DNA of 64,000 nt, from NCBI RefSeq assembly GCF_033095865.1, contig NZ_AP019365.1:5801501-5865500 (forward strand). Direction: 5' to 3'. The notes under the pieces were generated by a model. It was not told where the DNA came from. It did no database searches and saw only the letters and a program-made list of their open reading frames with translations. The translations under genes were made by a program, and so were the position numbers. The DNA comes from Pseudomonas sp. KU43P (GTDB taxonomy: Bacteria > Pseudomonadota > Gammaproteobacteria > Pseudomonadales > Pseudomonadaceae). Below are positions 26,976 through 36,975 of the stretch, in pieces. The number at the start of each line of letters is the position of its first letter. The stretch's first letter is position 1.

Positions 26976-28094
26976 TTAGTCCAAATGAGCAACCGCGATG
27001 AGATTGTGGAAGTGAGCGATACCGTGCTCACTGATGCCGGAGCGTTCCTTGTCGACCATGATGCGGCCTTGGCCACGGTAACCCCGCGACTTGAGCCCCT
27101 TCTGCACGCTCTCGACCAACCGCAGGTCTTCAGGGCGGAACACTTCGCGATACCAGTCGATCAGCACTTGCTGCTCCGGCGTGATTTCCTTGTTCAGGAA
27201 GTAGATGTCGTAGTGCTGCAGCGTGGTTTCTGCATCGACCGGGAATTCATAGATGACGGTCATGAAGTTGGCTCCCGGCGGCACGTTGAACATCGTGCAC
27301 GGCCAGGCCCAGTAGCCTGCGAAGGACGGATCCTTGACTGACTCGTCGACCTTGAACGATTGCTCGGACGACTTGGCGATGCCGTACTGCAGGGTCCAGT
27401 TGCCATGCAGCGTGTGCCCGTACTGGCCGACGTCTACCGAATCGGCAAAGCTTGGGTGCGCTGGGCCGCAGTGGTAGCACTCCAGGTAGTTGTCGACGAT
27501 CGACTTCCAGTTCGCAGGCGTATGGCTTACGAAACGCGCAGCCAATTGCAGGTCGTCGATGACGGTGCAAGCCTCGCGCATGCTCTTCTGCAGACCGGGC
27601 AGCTGGTCTTCCACCGGGCCTGCTTCATTGTCCATATTGATGAAGATGAAGCCTGCGTACTCTTCCACGCGTAGCTGGACGAGGCTGAAATCACCCTTGT
27701 CGAACGCTTCGACCTGGTCGCAGTTGCGCACATGGGTCAGGTCGCCATCGAGCTTGAAGGTCCAGGCATGGTACGGGCAGGCGATGACATTCTTGGCCTT
27801 ACCGCTGCCCTCGAGCAGCTGGTGGCCACGATGCGGGCACACGTTGTAGAAGGCGCGCAGCACGCTGTCACGCCCACGGATGACGATGATGCTCTCGCCG
27901 ATCACTTCACGGGTGATGTAGTCGTTGTTCTGGGCCACTTCGCTGCGATGGCCGACGCAGATCCAGCTCTTGGCGAAGATCTGCTCTTTCTCGTGCTCGA
28001 ACACATCCCCGCTGGTGTAGAACGTGGCCGGAATGGTGAACGCCTTTTCGTGATCGCTGCAGAAATCAGCTGGCAGGCGTTGGAACTTGGTCAT
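26976..28094 (-). CDS. cntA: Carnitine monooxygenase oxygenase subunit (Rieske)
   Basis: A 372-residue Rieske non-haem iron oxygenase that cleaves carnitine to trimethylamine and malic semialdehyde. Rieske cluster ligands are C86-x-H88 and C106-xx-H109. The mononuclear iron ligands are H208 and H213, and the bridging residue is E205 in LECYHCGPAH. Glu at 205 instead of the usual Asp is diagnostic of CntA/YeaW, so the carnitine or gamma-butyrobetaine assignment is strong. The promoter region carries a pair of GTTAAC sites that is also found before the BCCT transporter gene. Confidence 0.92.
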   Translation of the reverse strand: MTKFQRLPADFCSDHEKAFTIPATFYTSGDVFEHEKEQIFAKSWICVGHRSEVAQNNDYITREVIGESIIVIRGRDSVLRAFYNVCPHRGHQLLEGSGKAKNVIACPYHAWTFKLDGDLTHVRNCDQVEAFDKGDFSLVQLRVEEYAGFIFINMDNEAGPVEDQLPGLQKSMREACTVIDDLQLAARFVSHTPANWKSIVDNYLECYHCGPAHPSFADSVDVGQYGHTLHGNWTLQYGIAKSSEQSFKVDESVKDPSFAGYWAWPCTMFNVPPGANFMTVIYEFPVDAETTLQHYDIYFLNKEITPEQQVLIDWYREVFRPEDLRLVESVQKGLKSRGYRGQGRIMVDKERSGISEHGIAHFHNLIAVAHLD

Positions 28095-28135
28095 CTGTAA
28101 TCTCCAGGCTGCGCATTGCGCATCTTGTAATCTTT

Positions 28136-28161
28136 AGTTAACAGTCACCCGACAGTTAACA
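28136..28161. promoter_or_regulatory. Paired GTTAAC operator upstream of cntA
   Basis: AGTTAACA occurs twice (28136-28143 and 28154-28161), exactly 18 bases apart, 42-67 bases before the cntA start. The same layout occurs upstream of the BCCT gene (29930-29954). It is a probable binding site for a regulator of the carnitine genes. Confidence 0.6.
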
Positions 28162-28224
28162 TTGCAGGCAAAAAAAACCTGCCGCGGCATCAACCGAGGG
28201 GTAGGCGACACCGCGCAGGCAAAA

Positions 28225-29844
28225 TCACTGAGCCAATGCCGCCGCAGTTGCGGCTGGCTTGGCCACTTCGCCCAGGGTCGCAGGGCGCTCGTCCTGCGCC
28301 ATGGCTGCAGCCTCTTCCTCGATGAGGTGGGCCGGCACCGAACCGTAATCCGCCAACATCCATTTGAAGAAGCCATACACCTTGATCAGCAGGATCACGG
28401 TGAACGGGATGGCCGTCAGCACCACTGCCGTCTTCATGGTCGACAGCGAGGCCTTGGCGAACAGCATGGCCAGTGGGACCAGGGTCAGGGTCACGCACCA
28501 GAACAGGCGGTGGGTGGGCGACGGGTCTTCGCCTTCCTGGAGGTTGCGGGTACTGGTTGCGGCCACGGCGTAGGCGGCAGCGTCCATGTGCGAAGCACAG
28601 AACACTGCCATGATGAACAGGTACACCGCCAGGAACACCTTGCCCCAGGGCAGGCCCAAGATCACCGCTTCAACAGCACTTTCGCCGCCGTGTTCGGTGA
28701 GGATCCGAGGCACGTCGATCGCGCCGGTGATGAACTGATGCATGCTGTAGCTTTCCAGCGCACCGAAGAAGAACCAGCAACCCACGCTGCCGCCCAGAAT
28801 CAGCGCCAGCACCACTTCCTTGATCTGCCGGCCGCGCGACACGCGCGTCACGAACATCGCCACACCTGGTGCGTAGGAAATCCACCAGAGCCAATAGAAC
28901 ACCGTCCAGTTGCGGGTGAATTCGCCCTCGCCAGCGGGGTCAGTGAACAGGCTCATGTGCACGTAGTTCTGGATCATCAGGCCAATGCCATTGGCCGTGT
29001 TGTTGATGGTGAACTGGGTCGGGCCGACCAGCAGCACCACCGCGGCGAAGACTAGCGCACCGTAGCAGACGATCTTGCTGAGCTTCTGCAGGCCGCCATC
29101 GATGCCGATATAGGAGCTCAGCGAGAACAGCACTGCAATCACGCCGATCAGCATCACCTGGACGGTGAAGGTGTCGGGTGTACCAACCAGGCCCGACAGG
29201 CCACGGGTCAATGTCGAAGCGGTAAGCGCCAGGGAAACGGTGAGCGCGCCCATCATGGTCAACAGGAAGATCAAGTCCACGATCCGGCCCACAGGCCCGG
29301 TAGCCTTGAGCCCGGTGACGGCCTCGACAATCGACGCCAGATTCAGTCCACTCTTTTTACGCGCATGGAAGTGATAGGCCATGGCCAGCGACGCCAGGGC
29401 GTAGATCGACCAGGCGCTGATGCCCCAGTGGAAGAATGAATAGCCGACGCTGTACTCAAGTGCCTCGCGCGATTGCGGGGCAATGTTCAGGCCGGGGGTC
29501 TGGTAGTAGTAAGCCCACTCCATCACGCCCCAGTACAGGGTGGAAGACCCCATACCCGCGCAGATGAACATGAACACCCAGGTGGTGGTGGAGTATTCGG
29601 GCTTGCCCGAACCCAGGCGGATATTGCCGTACTTGCTGAAAGCCACCAGGAGCACCGCAAGGGTGCTGCCGAAGATGATCAGCTGCACGGCCGTGCCGAA
29701 GGATCGTGTGGCCCATTCAAAGAGTTGATTGGCAGCAACGCCGGCTTGCTCGGGGAAGGCGGCCAGGCCGACCACTGTCAGCAGCACGGCGACAAGGCTC
29801 ATGGTGATGAGGAACACATCAACCTTTTTGTTGAGGTAGAACAT
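28225..29844 (-). CDS. BCCT-family betaine/carnitine transporter
   Basis: A 539-residue inner-membrane secondary transporter for quaternary ammonium compounds. About 12 transmembrane helices are visible. The family signature lies around [20 protein letters not shown], and [18 protein letters not shown] forms part of the aromatic substrate cage. Short N-terminal and ~50-residue C-terminal tails suggest a nutrient transporter rather than an osmosensing BetP type. It is upstream of cntA on the same strand, with 130 bases between. It most likely imports carnitine for CntAB. Confidence 0.9.
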   Translation of the reverse strand: MFYLNKKVDVFLITMSLVAVLLTVVGLAAFPEQAGVAANQLFEWATRSFGTAVQLIIFGSTLAVLLVAFSKYGNIRLGSGKPEYSTTTWVFMFICAGMGSSTLYWGVMEWAYYYQTPGLNIAPQSREALEYSVGYSFFHWGISAWSIYALASLAMAYHFHARKKSGLNLASIVEAVTGLKATGPVGRIVDLIFLLTMMGALTVSLALTASTLTRGLSGLVGTPDTFTVQVMLIGVIAVLFSLSSYIGIDGGLQKLSKIVCYGALVFAAVVLLVGPTQFTINNTANGIGLMIQNYVHMSLFTDPAGEGEFTRNWTVFYWLWWISYAPGVAMFVTRVSRGRQIKEVVLALILGGSVGCWFFFGALESYSMHQFITGAIDVPRILTEHGGESAVEAVILGLPWGKVFLAVYLFIMAVFCASHMDAAAYAVAATSTRNLQEGEDPSPTHRLFWCVTLTLVPLAMLFAKASLSTMKTAVVLTAIPFTVILLIKVYGFFKWMLADYGSVPAHLIEEEAAAMAQDERPATLGEVAKPAATAAALAQ

Positions 29845-29929
29845 CAGACGACTCCAGGACGTTTTTGTTTTTTTGTCACATCCAACGCAGGCTCGGGACG
29901 ACGACGCTTTCCTTTACTTCGTAACCATT

Positions 29930-29954
29930 GGTTAACTGCAATCCCGTGGTTAAC
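29930..29954. promoter_or_regulatory. Paired GTTAAC operator upstream of the BCCT gene
   Basis: GGTTAAC at 29930-29936 and at 29948-29954, again 18 bases apart, 86-110 bases before the BCCT start. It matches the pair upstream of cntA in spacing and core. The rest of 29845-30136 shows no gene. Confidence 0.6.
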
Positions 29955-30136
29955 AGTCTGCTGACAATTTTGGGGTTTCGCAAGAGCCTTTCATCCTTGG
30001 TATGCCAAGGATGTGCGAGAAAGAGAGAGGAATAAGGTGGGGCTTGAGGGGTATGTTGCAGCTATCTGAATGCAAAAGCCGCGAAGTCACGCTGATATGG
30101 CCGGCAAACATCAATGTGCGCCGGCTGCTCCCGCCT

Positions 30137-30718
30137 TCACCCTGGCTGGGGCGCCATGGAAAACTCCAGCAGTCGGGTGCTGCATGCGACAGCTTCCTGC
30201 CTGTCGAACTCTTGATGTATCACGCCTTGTGCCAGCTCCTCCATTGCACCGTACATCGCTGCGAACATGAGCCGAGCGGGCATGCCCTGATCGTTCACAT
30301 GGGCGGTGAATATCTCCAGGAATGCATCCACCATGAAATGCCGTATACGGATTTTGAGGTCGCTGTATTCCGGATAGGCGGCCAACGCCGCAATCACCCG
30401 CTCATAGACAGGGCCGCAATTGCAGGCACATTCGATGAATGCGTTTGCCACAACATGCGCGGTTTCGTGCAACGACAGTGCCTTTTCCCCAAGGCTGCCT
30501 CGCAGGCCGGCGACGAATCGCTTGTCGTACTGCTGGTAAAGCTCGACCAACAGCCCTTCACGCGTGGAAAAGTGCTCATACGTCACCGGCTTGCTCACGC
30601 CCGCCTGTTGGGCGAGCGTGATAAGCGTCAGGGCATCAGTGCCTTGATCCCTGACGATGCCCTCTGCGATCGCCAGTAACTGATCACGGCGATCAGCCTT
30701 GGACATCCGACTAGCCAT
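30137..30718 (-). CDS. TetR-family regulator
   Basis: A 193-residue TetR protein. The DNA-binding domain at residues 8-55 includes LTLITLAQQAGVSKPVTYEHF. The C-terminal ligand domain is all-alpha and lacks recognisable motifs. AAGGAG precedes the ATG. It is the first gene upstream of the BCCT-cntA-cntB row on the same strand and is a good candidate for the protein that binds the paired GTTAAC sites. Confidence 0.85.
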   Translation of the reverse strand: MASRMSKADRRDQLLAIAEGIVRDQGTDALTLITLAQQAGVSKPVTYEHFSTREGLLVELYQQYDKRFVAGLRGSLGEKALSLHETAHVVANAFIECACNCGPVYERVIAALAAYPEYSDLKIRIRHFMVDAFLEIFTAHVNDQGMPARLMFAAMYGAMEELAQGVIHQEFDRQEAVACSTRLLEFSMAPQPG

Positions 30719-31008
30719 TCACTCTCCTTGGTCAATCACTGCACCGACAGCGGCAGTCCGAATATGTGGTCAAACGCCCAGTTGTAGAGCACCTCAGCAC
30801 GAAGGCATCGCACACAGAACGCCCCATAGGTCAGCCTGCGTTTCCAGCTTTGCATTTTCGTATTTTCCGTAATCGCTTGAAATCACTCTGTTGGGCAAAA
30901 GGCCCTGATCTGATTCAGGCGCACGAGGCGGACAGTACGTGCACATACCGGTACGCAGACGAAAAGGATTGAGGGACATGGCAATTGCGCATCTTGCTTC
31001 CTACGCGG

Positions 31009-31056
31009 GGAGGTAGAAATGACTTTTGATGGCCTACCATTGGTAGGAAACCTACC
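31009..31056. repeat. Alternating CCTACC/GGTAGG palindromes
   Basis: CCTACC-ATT-GGTAGG-AAA-CCTACC (31033-31056) is preceded by GGAGGTAG (31009-31016). The alternating half-sites can form two mutually exclusive hairpins or a multi-site operator. It lies in the 714-base gap between the TetR gene and nikR, which holds no credible gene. Confidence 0.5.
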
Positions 31057-31079
31057 TCAACCCTCCGAACATGGAAAGC

Positions 31080-31306
31080 AAAACTGTCGCAGAACGGGTA
31101 GAGCCGGGGGGCTCCTCATTCTGCGACAGTCTTTGCCGACAGTTTTAAATCTTGAAAGTCGTGAAATTGGAATTAGAGAATTAAAGCTGTCGCAGAGCCT
31201 CCCGAATTTCGCGGTCTGCAGCCTAATGCGGAGGAAACGCAAAACTGTCGCGACTGCCTAAAACGCGGGCCCAGACGGAGATCCTATGGAATTAAAACTG
31301 TCGCAG
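31080..31306. repeat. Array of AAAACTGTCGCAG repeats
   Basis: The core CTGTCGCAG or a close variant occurs at about 31084, 31186, 31243 and 31297 on the plus strand. It occurs inverted at about 31121 (CTGCGACAG) and 31136 (CCGACAGTTTT). The first two form a 12-bp perfect inverted repeat (ACTGTCGCAGAA / TTCTGCGACAGT) around a GC hairpin. The flanking ATTAAAA before several copies is also shared. The layout resembles multiple transposase-binding sites at one end of a Tn7/Tn402-type element, but no transposase gene is present. Confidence 0.55.
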
Positions 31307-31432
31307 CCAGAAATGACGGGGCTTCCAGGTACATTTGGTAGCTTGAACGGCTGGCGCCGCCAGTTGACCTGTGGTTATCAAACCTACGAGGGATGACTGT
31401 CGACCTGAAAACGCTTGGAAGCACTATTTCAA

Positions 31433-31858
31433 TTATTCGTCGACGGCATGCCGGTGCTGCACTGGCGCCGGGATCACTTGCACCTGCCCATGCTCGACAC
31501 CTCGCTCTACCATCAACTGACGAGACAGCTCACAGACGGGCCCACTTGGGCCCTGGAGCACCGAGACTTCTAGGCAATGACCCGCATCGAGATGCACGTG
31601 CAGCGTCGAGCGGGTTAGGTCATGGTGGGCATGTAAGGTCTGGTTCAGACGCTTGGGCAGCTCACGCGTGTTGTGGTCATACAGGTAGCTGACCACCGCC
31701 ACGCACGGGGCATCTTCGGGCAAGGCCTCGGCCTCGCGTATGCCGCCGCGCAGCAAATCGCGAATTGCCTCCGAGCGCCCCTGATAGCCCTGCGTTTCCA
31801 CCCGCCGATCGATGAGATCCAGCAGCTCTTCGTCCAGCGTGATGGTGATCCGTTGCAT
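31433..31858 (-). CDS. nikR: Nickel-responsive regulator NikR
   Basis: A 141-residue ribbon-helix-helix repressor that shuts off nickel uptake when Ni(II) is sufficient. The N-terminal RHH is MQRITITLDEELLDLIDRR with GYQGRSEAIRDLLR. The C-terminal ACT-like domain carries the nickel ligands in HHDLTRSTLHVHLDAGHCLE (His, His-x-His, Cys). It is divergent from nikABCDE with a NikR operator between. Confidence 0.95.
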   Translation of the reverse strand: MQRITITLDEELLDLIDRRVETQGYQGRSEAIRDLLRGGIREAEALPEDAPCVAVVSYLYDHNTRELPKRLNQTLHAHHDLTRSTLHVHLDAGHCLEVSVLQGPSGPVCELSRQLMVERGVEHGQVQVIPAPVQHRHAVDE

Positions 31859-31871
31859 TTTGTAACTTCCA

Positions 31872-31899
31872 GTAAGATGATTTTACATAGACATCATAC
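31872..31899. promoter_or_regulatory. NikR operator
   Basis: On the minus strand the site reads GTATGA-N16-TCTTAC, one base from the NikR consensus GTATGA-N16-TCATAC. It lies between nikR and nikA and can control both. Confidence 0.8.
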
Positions 31900-31945
31900 C
31901 CACCGCTCTTTAGCCTACGGCCTCCATTGAAGTGGGGGACGCAGT

Positions 31946-33520
31946 GTGAAGCAGCAGCCTGGCAAACGAAAGTCCGCCCTGTGGGGCATCCTTCTATTCG
32001 CGGCGAGCGCCTTCGCGCAGGCCGCTGACACCACGACGCCAGGGCCGACACTGGTGTATTCCTGGCCCGTTAACGCCGGTCCCCTCGACCCCCGCGGATA
32101 TTCGCCGAATCAGATGTATGCGCAGGCCATGGTGTATGAGCCTCTAGTGCGCTACACCCATGCAGGCACCGTGGAGCCGTGGCTGGCTACAAGCTGGAAA
32201 GTCTCCGATGACGGCAGGACTTACACCTTCACCCTACGTGACGGGGTTCGCTTCAGCGACGGTACGCCGTTCGACGCCTCAGCGGCCAAAGCCAACCTGG
32301 ATGCAGTCCTGGCCAACAGCCAACGCCACCGCTGGATGGAGCTGGTCACCACCCTCGACCATGTCGAGGCCCCCGATCGCCTTACCTTGCGCCTGGTGCT
32401 CAAACACCCTTATTACCCGACCCTCATGGAGCTGGCCCAAGTTCGCCCGCTGCGCTTCGGCGCCCCCGCTGCCAAGCCTGGTCAGCCCGTCGGTACCGGA
32501 CCATGGATGCGCGCCGAGTCACGCCTGGGCGAATTCGACCGCTTCGTGCGCAACCCGCAATACTGGGGGCCGAAGCCAGCCTACGGCGAAGTCATGGTGA
32601 AGGTCATTCCCGATCCCAACAGCCGTGCTTTAGCCTTGCAGGCTGGAGAGGTCGAACTGATCCAGGGCGCCGCCGGGGAGATCACTGCCGGCACCTTCGT
32701 GCGCCTACGCGACCAAGGCTACGCCACTGCTCTGTCAGCACCACTGGCCACGCGCACCTTGGCCATGAACACCGGCCGTGGCGCCACCCGCGACCTGGCG
32801 GTGCGCCAGGCGATCAACGAGGCGGTGGACAAGCAGGCGATCATCGACAAGATACTCTACGGACTGGAACCACGGGCCGACACGCTGTTCGCCAGTAACA
32901 TGCCATACGCCGACATCGGCCTGAAACCCTATCCGTATGATCCCGCTCAGGCAAAGCAAGCGCTGGAGTCCTCGGGCTGGACGCTCGCCCCCGGCGCCAG
33001 TGTGCGCAGCAAGGGCGGCGAGCCGCTGTCGATCGAACTGGTATTCCTCGGCACCAGTGCCCTGCAGAAAAGCCTGGCCGAAGTGCTCCAAGGCGAGCTG
33101 GCCAAGGTCGGCATCCACATCGAACTGCGCGCCGTAGAGGAAGGGGCCTTGGTGCGCCGGCAGCGCGACGGTGATTTCGGCATGATCTTCGCGGACACCT
33201 GGGGAGCGCCCTACGATCCCCACTCGTTCGTCAGCTCCATGCGCTATGCCGGCCACGCCGACTACATGGCCCAGCGCGGCCTTGCGATCAAGGATGAGCT
33301 CGATCAGCGAATAGGCCAGGTGCTGGCCAGCACCGATGAGCAGCAGCGAGCCGAACAGTACCGCTTTATCCTGACCACCTTGCACGAACAGGCGGTTTAC
33401 CTGCCGATCTCGCACCTCACCGCCATCAGCGTGCGCCGTGATTCGGTAGGTCACGTCGAGTTCGGCAGCACGTTGTTCGATGTACCGTTCGAGGCCATGA
33501 CGCCGAAGCAGGAACAATGA
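31946..33520 (+). CDS. nikA: Nickel ABC transporter, periplasmic nickel-binding protein
   Basis: A 524-residue exported binding protein of the peptide/opine/nickel family, the same length as Escherichia coli NikA. A GTG start is followed by a signal peptide ending near AFAQA. The mature protein has [30 protein letters not shown] and [19 protein letters not shown], close to NikA. It captures chelated nickel and passes it to NikBC. First gene of the nikABCDE operon. Confidence 0.93.
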   Translation: MKQQPGKRKSALWGILLFAASAFAQAADTTTPGPTLVYSWPVNAGPLDPRGYSPNQMYAQAMVYEPLVRYTHAGTVEPWLATSWKVSDDGRTYTFTLRDGVRFSDGTPFDASAAKANLDAVLANSQRHRWMELVTTLDHVEAPDRLTLRLVLKHPYYPTLMELAQVRPLRFGAPAAKPGQPVGTGPWMRAESRLGEFDRFVRNPQYWGPKPAYGEVMVKVIPDPNSRALALQAGEVELIQGAAGEITAGTFVRLRDQGYATALSAPLATRTLAMNTGRGATRDLAVRQAINEAVDKQAIIDKILYGLEPRADTLFASNMPYADIGLKPYPYDPAQAKQALESSGWTLAPGASVRSKGGEPLSIELVFLGTSALQKSLAEVLQGELAKVGIHIELRAVEEGALVRRQRDGDFGMIFADTWGAPYDPHSFVSSMRYAGHADYMAQRGLAIKDELDQRIGQVLASTDEQQRAEQYRFILTTLHEQAVYLPISHLTAISVRRDSVGHVEFGSTLFDVPFEAMTPKQEQ

Positions 33521-33521
33521 C

Positions 33522-34463
33522 ATGTTGCGCTACATTCTGCTGCGCCTGGTGTTGCTTGTTCCGGTGATGTTCGGCGTGTCGCTGCTGGTATTCGTGCTGC
33601 TGCACCTGGGCAGCACCGATCCTGCGCTGGATTACCTACGCCTATCGCACATCCCGCCGACCGATGCGGCCATCGCCGAAGTCCGCCACGCTCTTGGCCT
33701 GGATCGCCCCTTGTATGCGCAGTATCTGACCTGGCTGTGGAAGGCGCTGCACCTGGACTTCGGCATCTCGTATCTGACCGGTCGCCCGGTGCTGGACGAC
33801 CTGCTGTATTACCTGCCGGCCACCTTGCAACTGGGCGGCCTGGCCCTGGCCTGCACGCTTTTGCTGTCGATCCCGCTTGGGCTCATGGCCGCCCGCTGGC
33901 AAGGCCGCTGGCCCGACCATGCCGTACGGGCAGTCACCTTTCTGGGCGTGTCGATGCCCAATTTCTGGCTGGCGTTCCTGCTGATCGCGCTGTTCTCGCT
34001 GTGGCTGGGCTGGCTGCCACCGCTGGGCCGAGGCACGGCCGGGCACCTGGTGATGCCGGTGCTGGCCATTGCGCTGATGTCGATGTCGATCAACGCCCGC
34101 CTGCTACGCGCCAGCCTGCTCGAAGCCAGCGGCCAACGCCATGTCACCTACGCTCGCGCCCGCGGCCTGCCCGAGCGCCAGGTGTGGCGTGACCACGTCC
34201 TGCGCAACGCCTGGCTGCCGTTCGTCACAGCCACCGGCATGCACGTGGGCGAACTGATCGGTGGTGCACTGGTGATCGAGACCATCTTCGCCTGGCCCGG
34301 CGTGGGGCGCTTTGCCGTCTCGGCGGTGCTCAACCGCGACTTCCCGGTGATGCAGTGTTTCACCCTGCTGCTCACCGGTCTGCTGATGGTCTGCAACCTG
34401 GTGGTGGACGTGTGCTACGCCTGGCTCGACCCGCGTAGCCGTCTGGAGGGAGCAAGCGCATGA
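33522..34463 (+). CDS. nikB: Nickel ABC transporter permease NikB
   Basis: A 313-residue inner-membrane permease of the DppB/OppB class. It has six predicted helices, the N-terminal [24 protein letters not shown], and the EAA-type cytoplasmic loop around [22 protein letters not shown] that contacts the ATPases. It starts 1 base after the nikA stop and overlaps nikC by 4 bases, so it is translationally coupled. Confidence 0.92.
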   Translation: MLRYILLRLVLLVPVMFGVSLLVFVLLHLGSTDPALDYLRLSHIPPTDAAIAEVRHALGLDRPLYAQYLTWLWKALHLDFGISYLTGRPVLDDLLYYLPATLQLGGLALACTLLLSIPLGLMAARWQGRWPDHAVRAVTFLGVSMPNFWLAFLLIALFSLWLGWLPPLGRGTAGHLVMPVLAIALMSMSINARLLRASLLEASGQRHVTYARARGLPERQVWRDHVLRNAWLPFVTATGMHVGELIGGALVIETIFAWPGVGRFAVSAVLNRDFPVMQCFTLLLTGLLMVCNLVVDVCYAWLDPRSRLEGASA

Positions 34464-35305
34464 GCGTTCTTTCAAATATTCGTCGACCGGCACTGGCCAG
34501 CTCCACCGGCATGGTCCTCGGTCTGGTCTTGGTTGGCCTGCTGGTTGTGCTGGCAGTTTTCGGCCAGTGGCTTGCACCGCACGACCCCGACTTGGTCGAT
34601 CTCGGCCAGCGCCTACTGCCGCCCGACGCCAGCCACTGGCTGGGTACCGATCACTTAGGCCGCGACCTGCTGTCACGCCTGATCGTCGGCACCCGTCTGT
34701 CGCTGGGCAGCGTGATGCTGACCTTAGCGCTGGTACTCGCCCTCGGGCTGGCCGTGGGTGGCCTCGCGGGCTTCATCGGTGGACGTACCGACCTGCTGCT
34801 GATGCGCCTGTGCGACATGTTCATGACCTTCCCGACCTTGGTGTTGGCGTTCTTCTTCGTCACCCTGCTGGGCACTGGACTGACCAACGTGATCATCGCC
34901 ATCGCCTTGTCTCATTGGGCCTGGTATGCACGTATGGTGCGCGGCATGGTGATTGCCCAGCGTGGTCGCGAATACGTGCTGGCCTCTCGCCTGGCCGGTG
35001 CCTCGCGCTGGGCTCGTCTACGTCAGCACGTGCTGCCGAACATCGCCGGCCCTCTGCTGGTGCTCGCAACCATGGATATAGGCCACATGATGCTGCACGT
35101 CTCGGGCCTGTCCTTCCTTGGCCTGGGGGTGACACCGCCGACCGCCGAATGGGGCGTGATGATCAACGATGCCAAGGAATTCATCTGGACCCATCCGCAA
35201 CTGCTGCTGTTGCCGGGCCTGATGATCTTCTTCTCGGTGATGGCCTTCAACCTGCTGGGCGATGCCCTGCGCGATCGCCTCGACCCGACCCGGGAGCACC
35301 ACTAG
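34460..35305 (+). CDS. nikC: Nickel ABC transporter permease NikC
   Basis: A 281-residue partner permease of the DppC class. Motifs are [19 protein letters not shown] and [16 protein letters not shown] near residue 55, and the EAA loop is [20 protein letters not shown]. It forms the membrane channel with NikB. Its start overlaps the nikB stop, and nikD begins immediately after its stop. Confidence 0.92.
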   Translation: MSVLSNIRRPALASSTGMVLGLVLVGLLVVLAVFGQWLAPHDPDLVDLGQRLLPPDASHWLGTDHLGRDLLSRLIVGTRLSLGSVMLTLALVLALGLAVGGLAGFIGGRTDLLLMRLCDMFMTFPTLVLAFFFVTLLGTGLTNVIIAIALSHWAWYARMVRGMVIAQRGREYVLASRLAGASRWARLRQHVLPNIAGPLLVLATMDIGHMMLHVSGLSFLGLGVTPPTAEWGVMINDAKEFIWTHPQLLLLPGLMIFFSVMAFNLLGDALRDRLDPTREHH

Positions 35306-36076
35306 ATGACCCCATCCACCTTGGAAGTCCGTGACCTGCACATCGAAACACAGGCTGGCACGCTGGTGCAGGGTGTCGACCTACAACTTCATCGCGGTGA
35401 AGTCTGCGCCCTGGTCGGAGCCAGTGGTTCGGGCAAGTCCCTGAGCTGCCTGGGCATGCTCGACCTGTTGCCGGCCGGCCTTGTTCGCACAAAGGGTCAG
35501 TTGCTCCTTGATGGCCAACCCTTGAGCGCTGCCCAGGTGCGGGGCCGCCTGGCCAGCTTGGTGCTGCAAAACCCACGCAGTGCGTTCAACCCGGTACGCA
35601 ACATGGCCAGCCATGGGCTGGAGACTCTTCGCCAGCGCGGCACTACCGGTGCCGCCGCCCGTGAGCGGATGGTCCACTGCCTAGCCGCCGTGGGTCTCGC
35701 CGATCACACCCGCGTGTTGCAGTCGTTCGCCTTTCAGCTCAGCGGCGGCATGCTGCAGCGCATGATGATCGCCCTGGCGCTAATGGCCGAGACACCGTTT
35801 CTACTGGCGGACGAGCCCACTAGCGACCTCGACGCCGTGAGCCAGGCGCGCTTTCTCGACGTGCTGATGGATCTGGTCGAACGGCACGGACTCGGCGTGT
35901 TGCTGGTGACCCATGATATGGGCGTGGTGGCGCGCTGCGCCGATCAGGTAACGGTAATGGACGCTGGCCACATCGTCGAGCGTCAGCCCGTGCAAGCACT
36001 GTTTGCCAGCCCTGCCAGTGACACCGCGCGTACGCTGCTTGAAGCCCACCAAATCCTCTGCGGGAGCCAACCATGA
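35306..36076 (+). CDS. nikD: Nickel ABC transporter ATPase NikD
   Basis: A 256-residue ATPase. Walker A is VGASGSGKSLSCLGML near residue 36, the signature is LSGGMLQRMMIALAL, Walker B is PFLLADEPTSDLD, and the H-loop is LLVTHDMG. It energises nickel import with NikE. Overlaps nikE by 4 bases. Confidence 0.92.
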   Translation: MTPSTLEVRDLHIETQAGTLVQGVDLQLHRGEVCALVGASGSGKSLSCLGMLDLLPAGLVRTKGQLLLDGQPLSAAQVRGRLASLVLQNPRSAFNPVRNMASHGLETLRQRGTTGAAARERMVHCLAAVGLADHTRVLQSFAFQLSGGMLQRMMIALALMAETPFLLADEPTSDLDAVSQARFLDVLMDLVERHGLGVLLVTHDMGVVARCADQVTVMDAGHIVERQPVQALFASPASDTARTLLEAHQILCGSQP

Positions 36077-36888
36077 GCCTGCTGCACGTCCACCAACTGA
36101 GCCACCGCTACCGCACGGGCGGACTGGTGCACAAACGTGGCTGGTTGCAAGTCCTCGACGGCATAAACCTAGAGCTACAAGCCGGCCAATCAATCGGCTT
36201 GCTGGGCAGCAGCGGCAGCGGCAAAAGCACCCTCGCTCGCCTGTTGCTCGGGCTGGAAACACCGAGCCAGGGGCAGGTCACCTTCGCAGGAGAAGCCGTC
36301 AGCCAACTGCGCGGCGAACCGGCGCGGGCCTTCCAGCGCAATGTGCAGCTGGTGTTCCAGGACGCGCCCGGCGCCTTCAACCCGCAGCGCAGCATCGGCT
36401 GGAGCATTGCCGAACCGTTGCGTCACCTGAGCGATCTGGATGAGGCGGCCCGCCGCACGCGGGCCGTTGAGTTGTTGGAGCAGATGGGACTGCGCGCCGA
36501 GCATGCCGAACGCCTGCCGCAGCAACTCAGCGGTGGCCAATTACAACGGGCCAACATCGCCCGGGCGCTGGCGATCTCACCAAAGCTGGTGGTACTCGAT
36601 GAAGCGCTGTCGAACCTGGACCGAGTACTGCAACTACAGCTGCTCCAGCGCCTCGACGCACTGCGTCGCGACAAGGGCACTGCCTTCCTGCTGATCACCC
36701 ATGACCTCAGCCTGGTGCGTTACTTCTGCCAGCGGGTTGTGGTGCTCGACGCAGGGCGCATCGTCGAGGACCGTGTAGTGGACGGTGACCTGTCATTCGA
36801 CCACCCCATAGGCCAACAGCTGCAGGCCGCCGTGCTGCCTGAGCGCCCGATCAAGACCAACGCTCAGGTCAGCAGGTCACTCGCTTAG
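36073..36888 (+). CDS. nikE: Nickel ABC transporter ATPase NikE
   Basis: A 271-residue ATPase. Walker A is LGSSGSGKSTLARLL near residue 45, the signature is LSGGQLQRANIARAL, Walker B is LVVLDEALSNLD, and the H-loop is LLITHDLSL. Last gene of nikABCDE. The 391-base gap that follows contains the cobalamin riboswitch of the next locus. No clear terminator is seen directly after nikE. Confidence 0.92.
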   Translation: MSLLHVHQLSHRYRTGGLVHKRGWLQVLDGINLELQAGQSIGLLGSSGSGKSTLARLLLGLETPSQGQVTFAGEAVSQLRGEPARAFQRNVQLVFQDAPGAFNPQRSIGWSIAEPLRHLSDLDEAARRTRAVELLEQMGLRAEHAERLPQQLSGGQLQRANIARALAISPKLVVLDEALSNLDRVLQLQLLQRLDALRRDKGTAFLLITHDLSLVRYFCQRVVVLDAGRIVEDRVVDGDLSFDHPIGQQLQAAVLPERPIKTNAQVSRSLA

Positions 36889-36975
36889 CGGGATCGAAGA
36901 CTGAGACAACCTACGCGGCCAGGGCCTTGCACGCTAGCAACTTCCCCTACCTTAGTCTGATGGTCTACCATGCCG

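Noticed and set aside
30002..30679. Plus-strand frame of 225 codons across the TetR gene
   Set aside because: Antisense of a good TetR gene that has a well-placed ribosome site.
31080..31306. CRISPR array reading of the 13-bp repeats
   Set aside because: Repeats are short, occur in both orientations at irregular spacing, and no cas gene is present.
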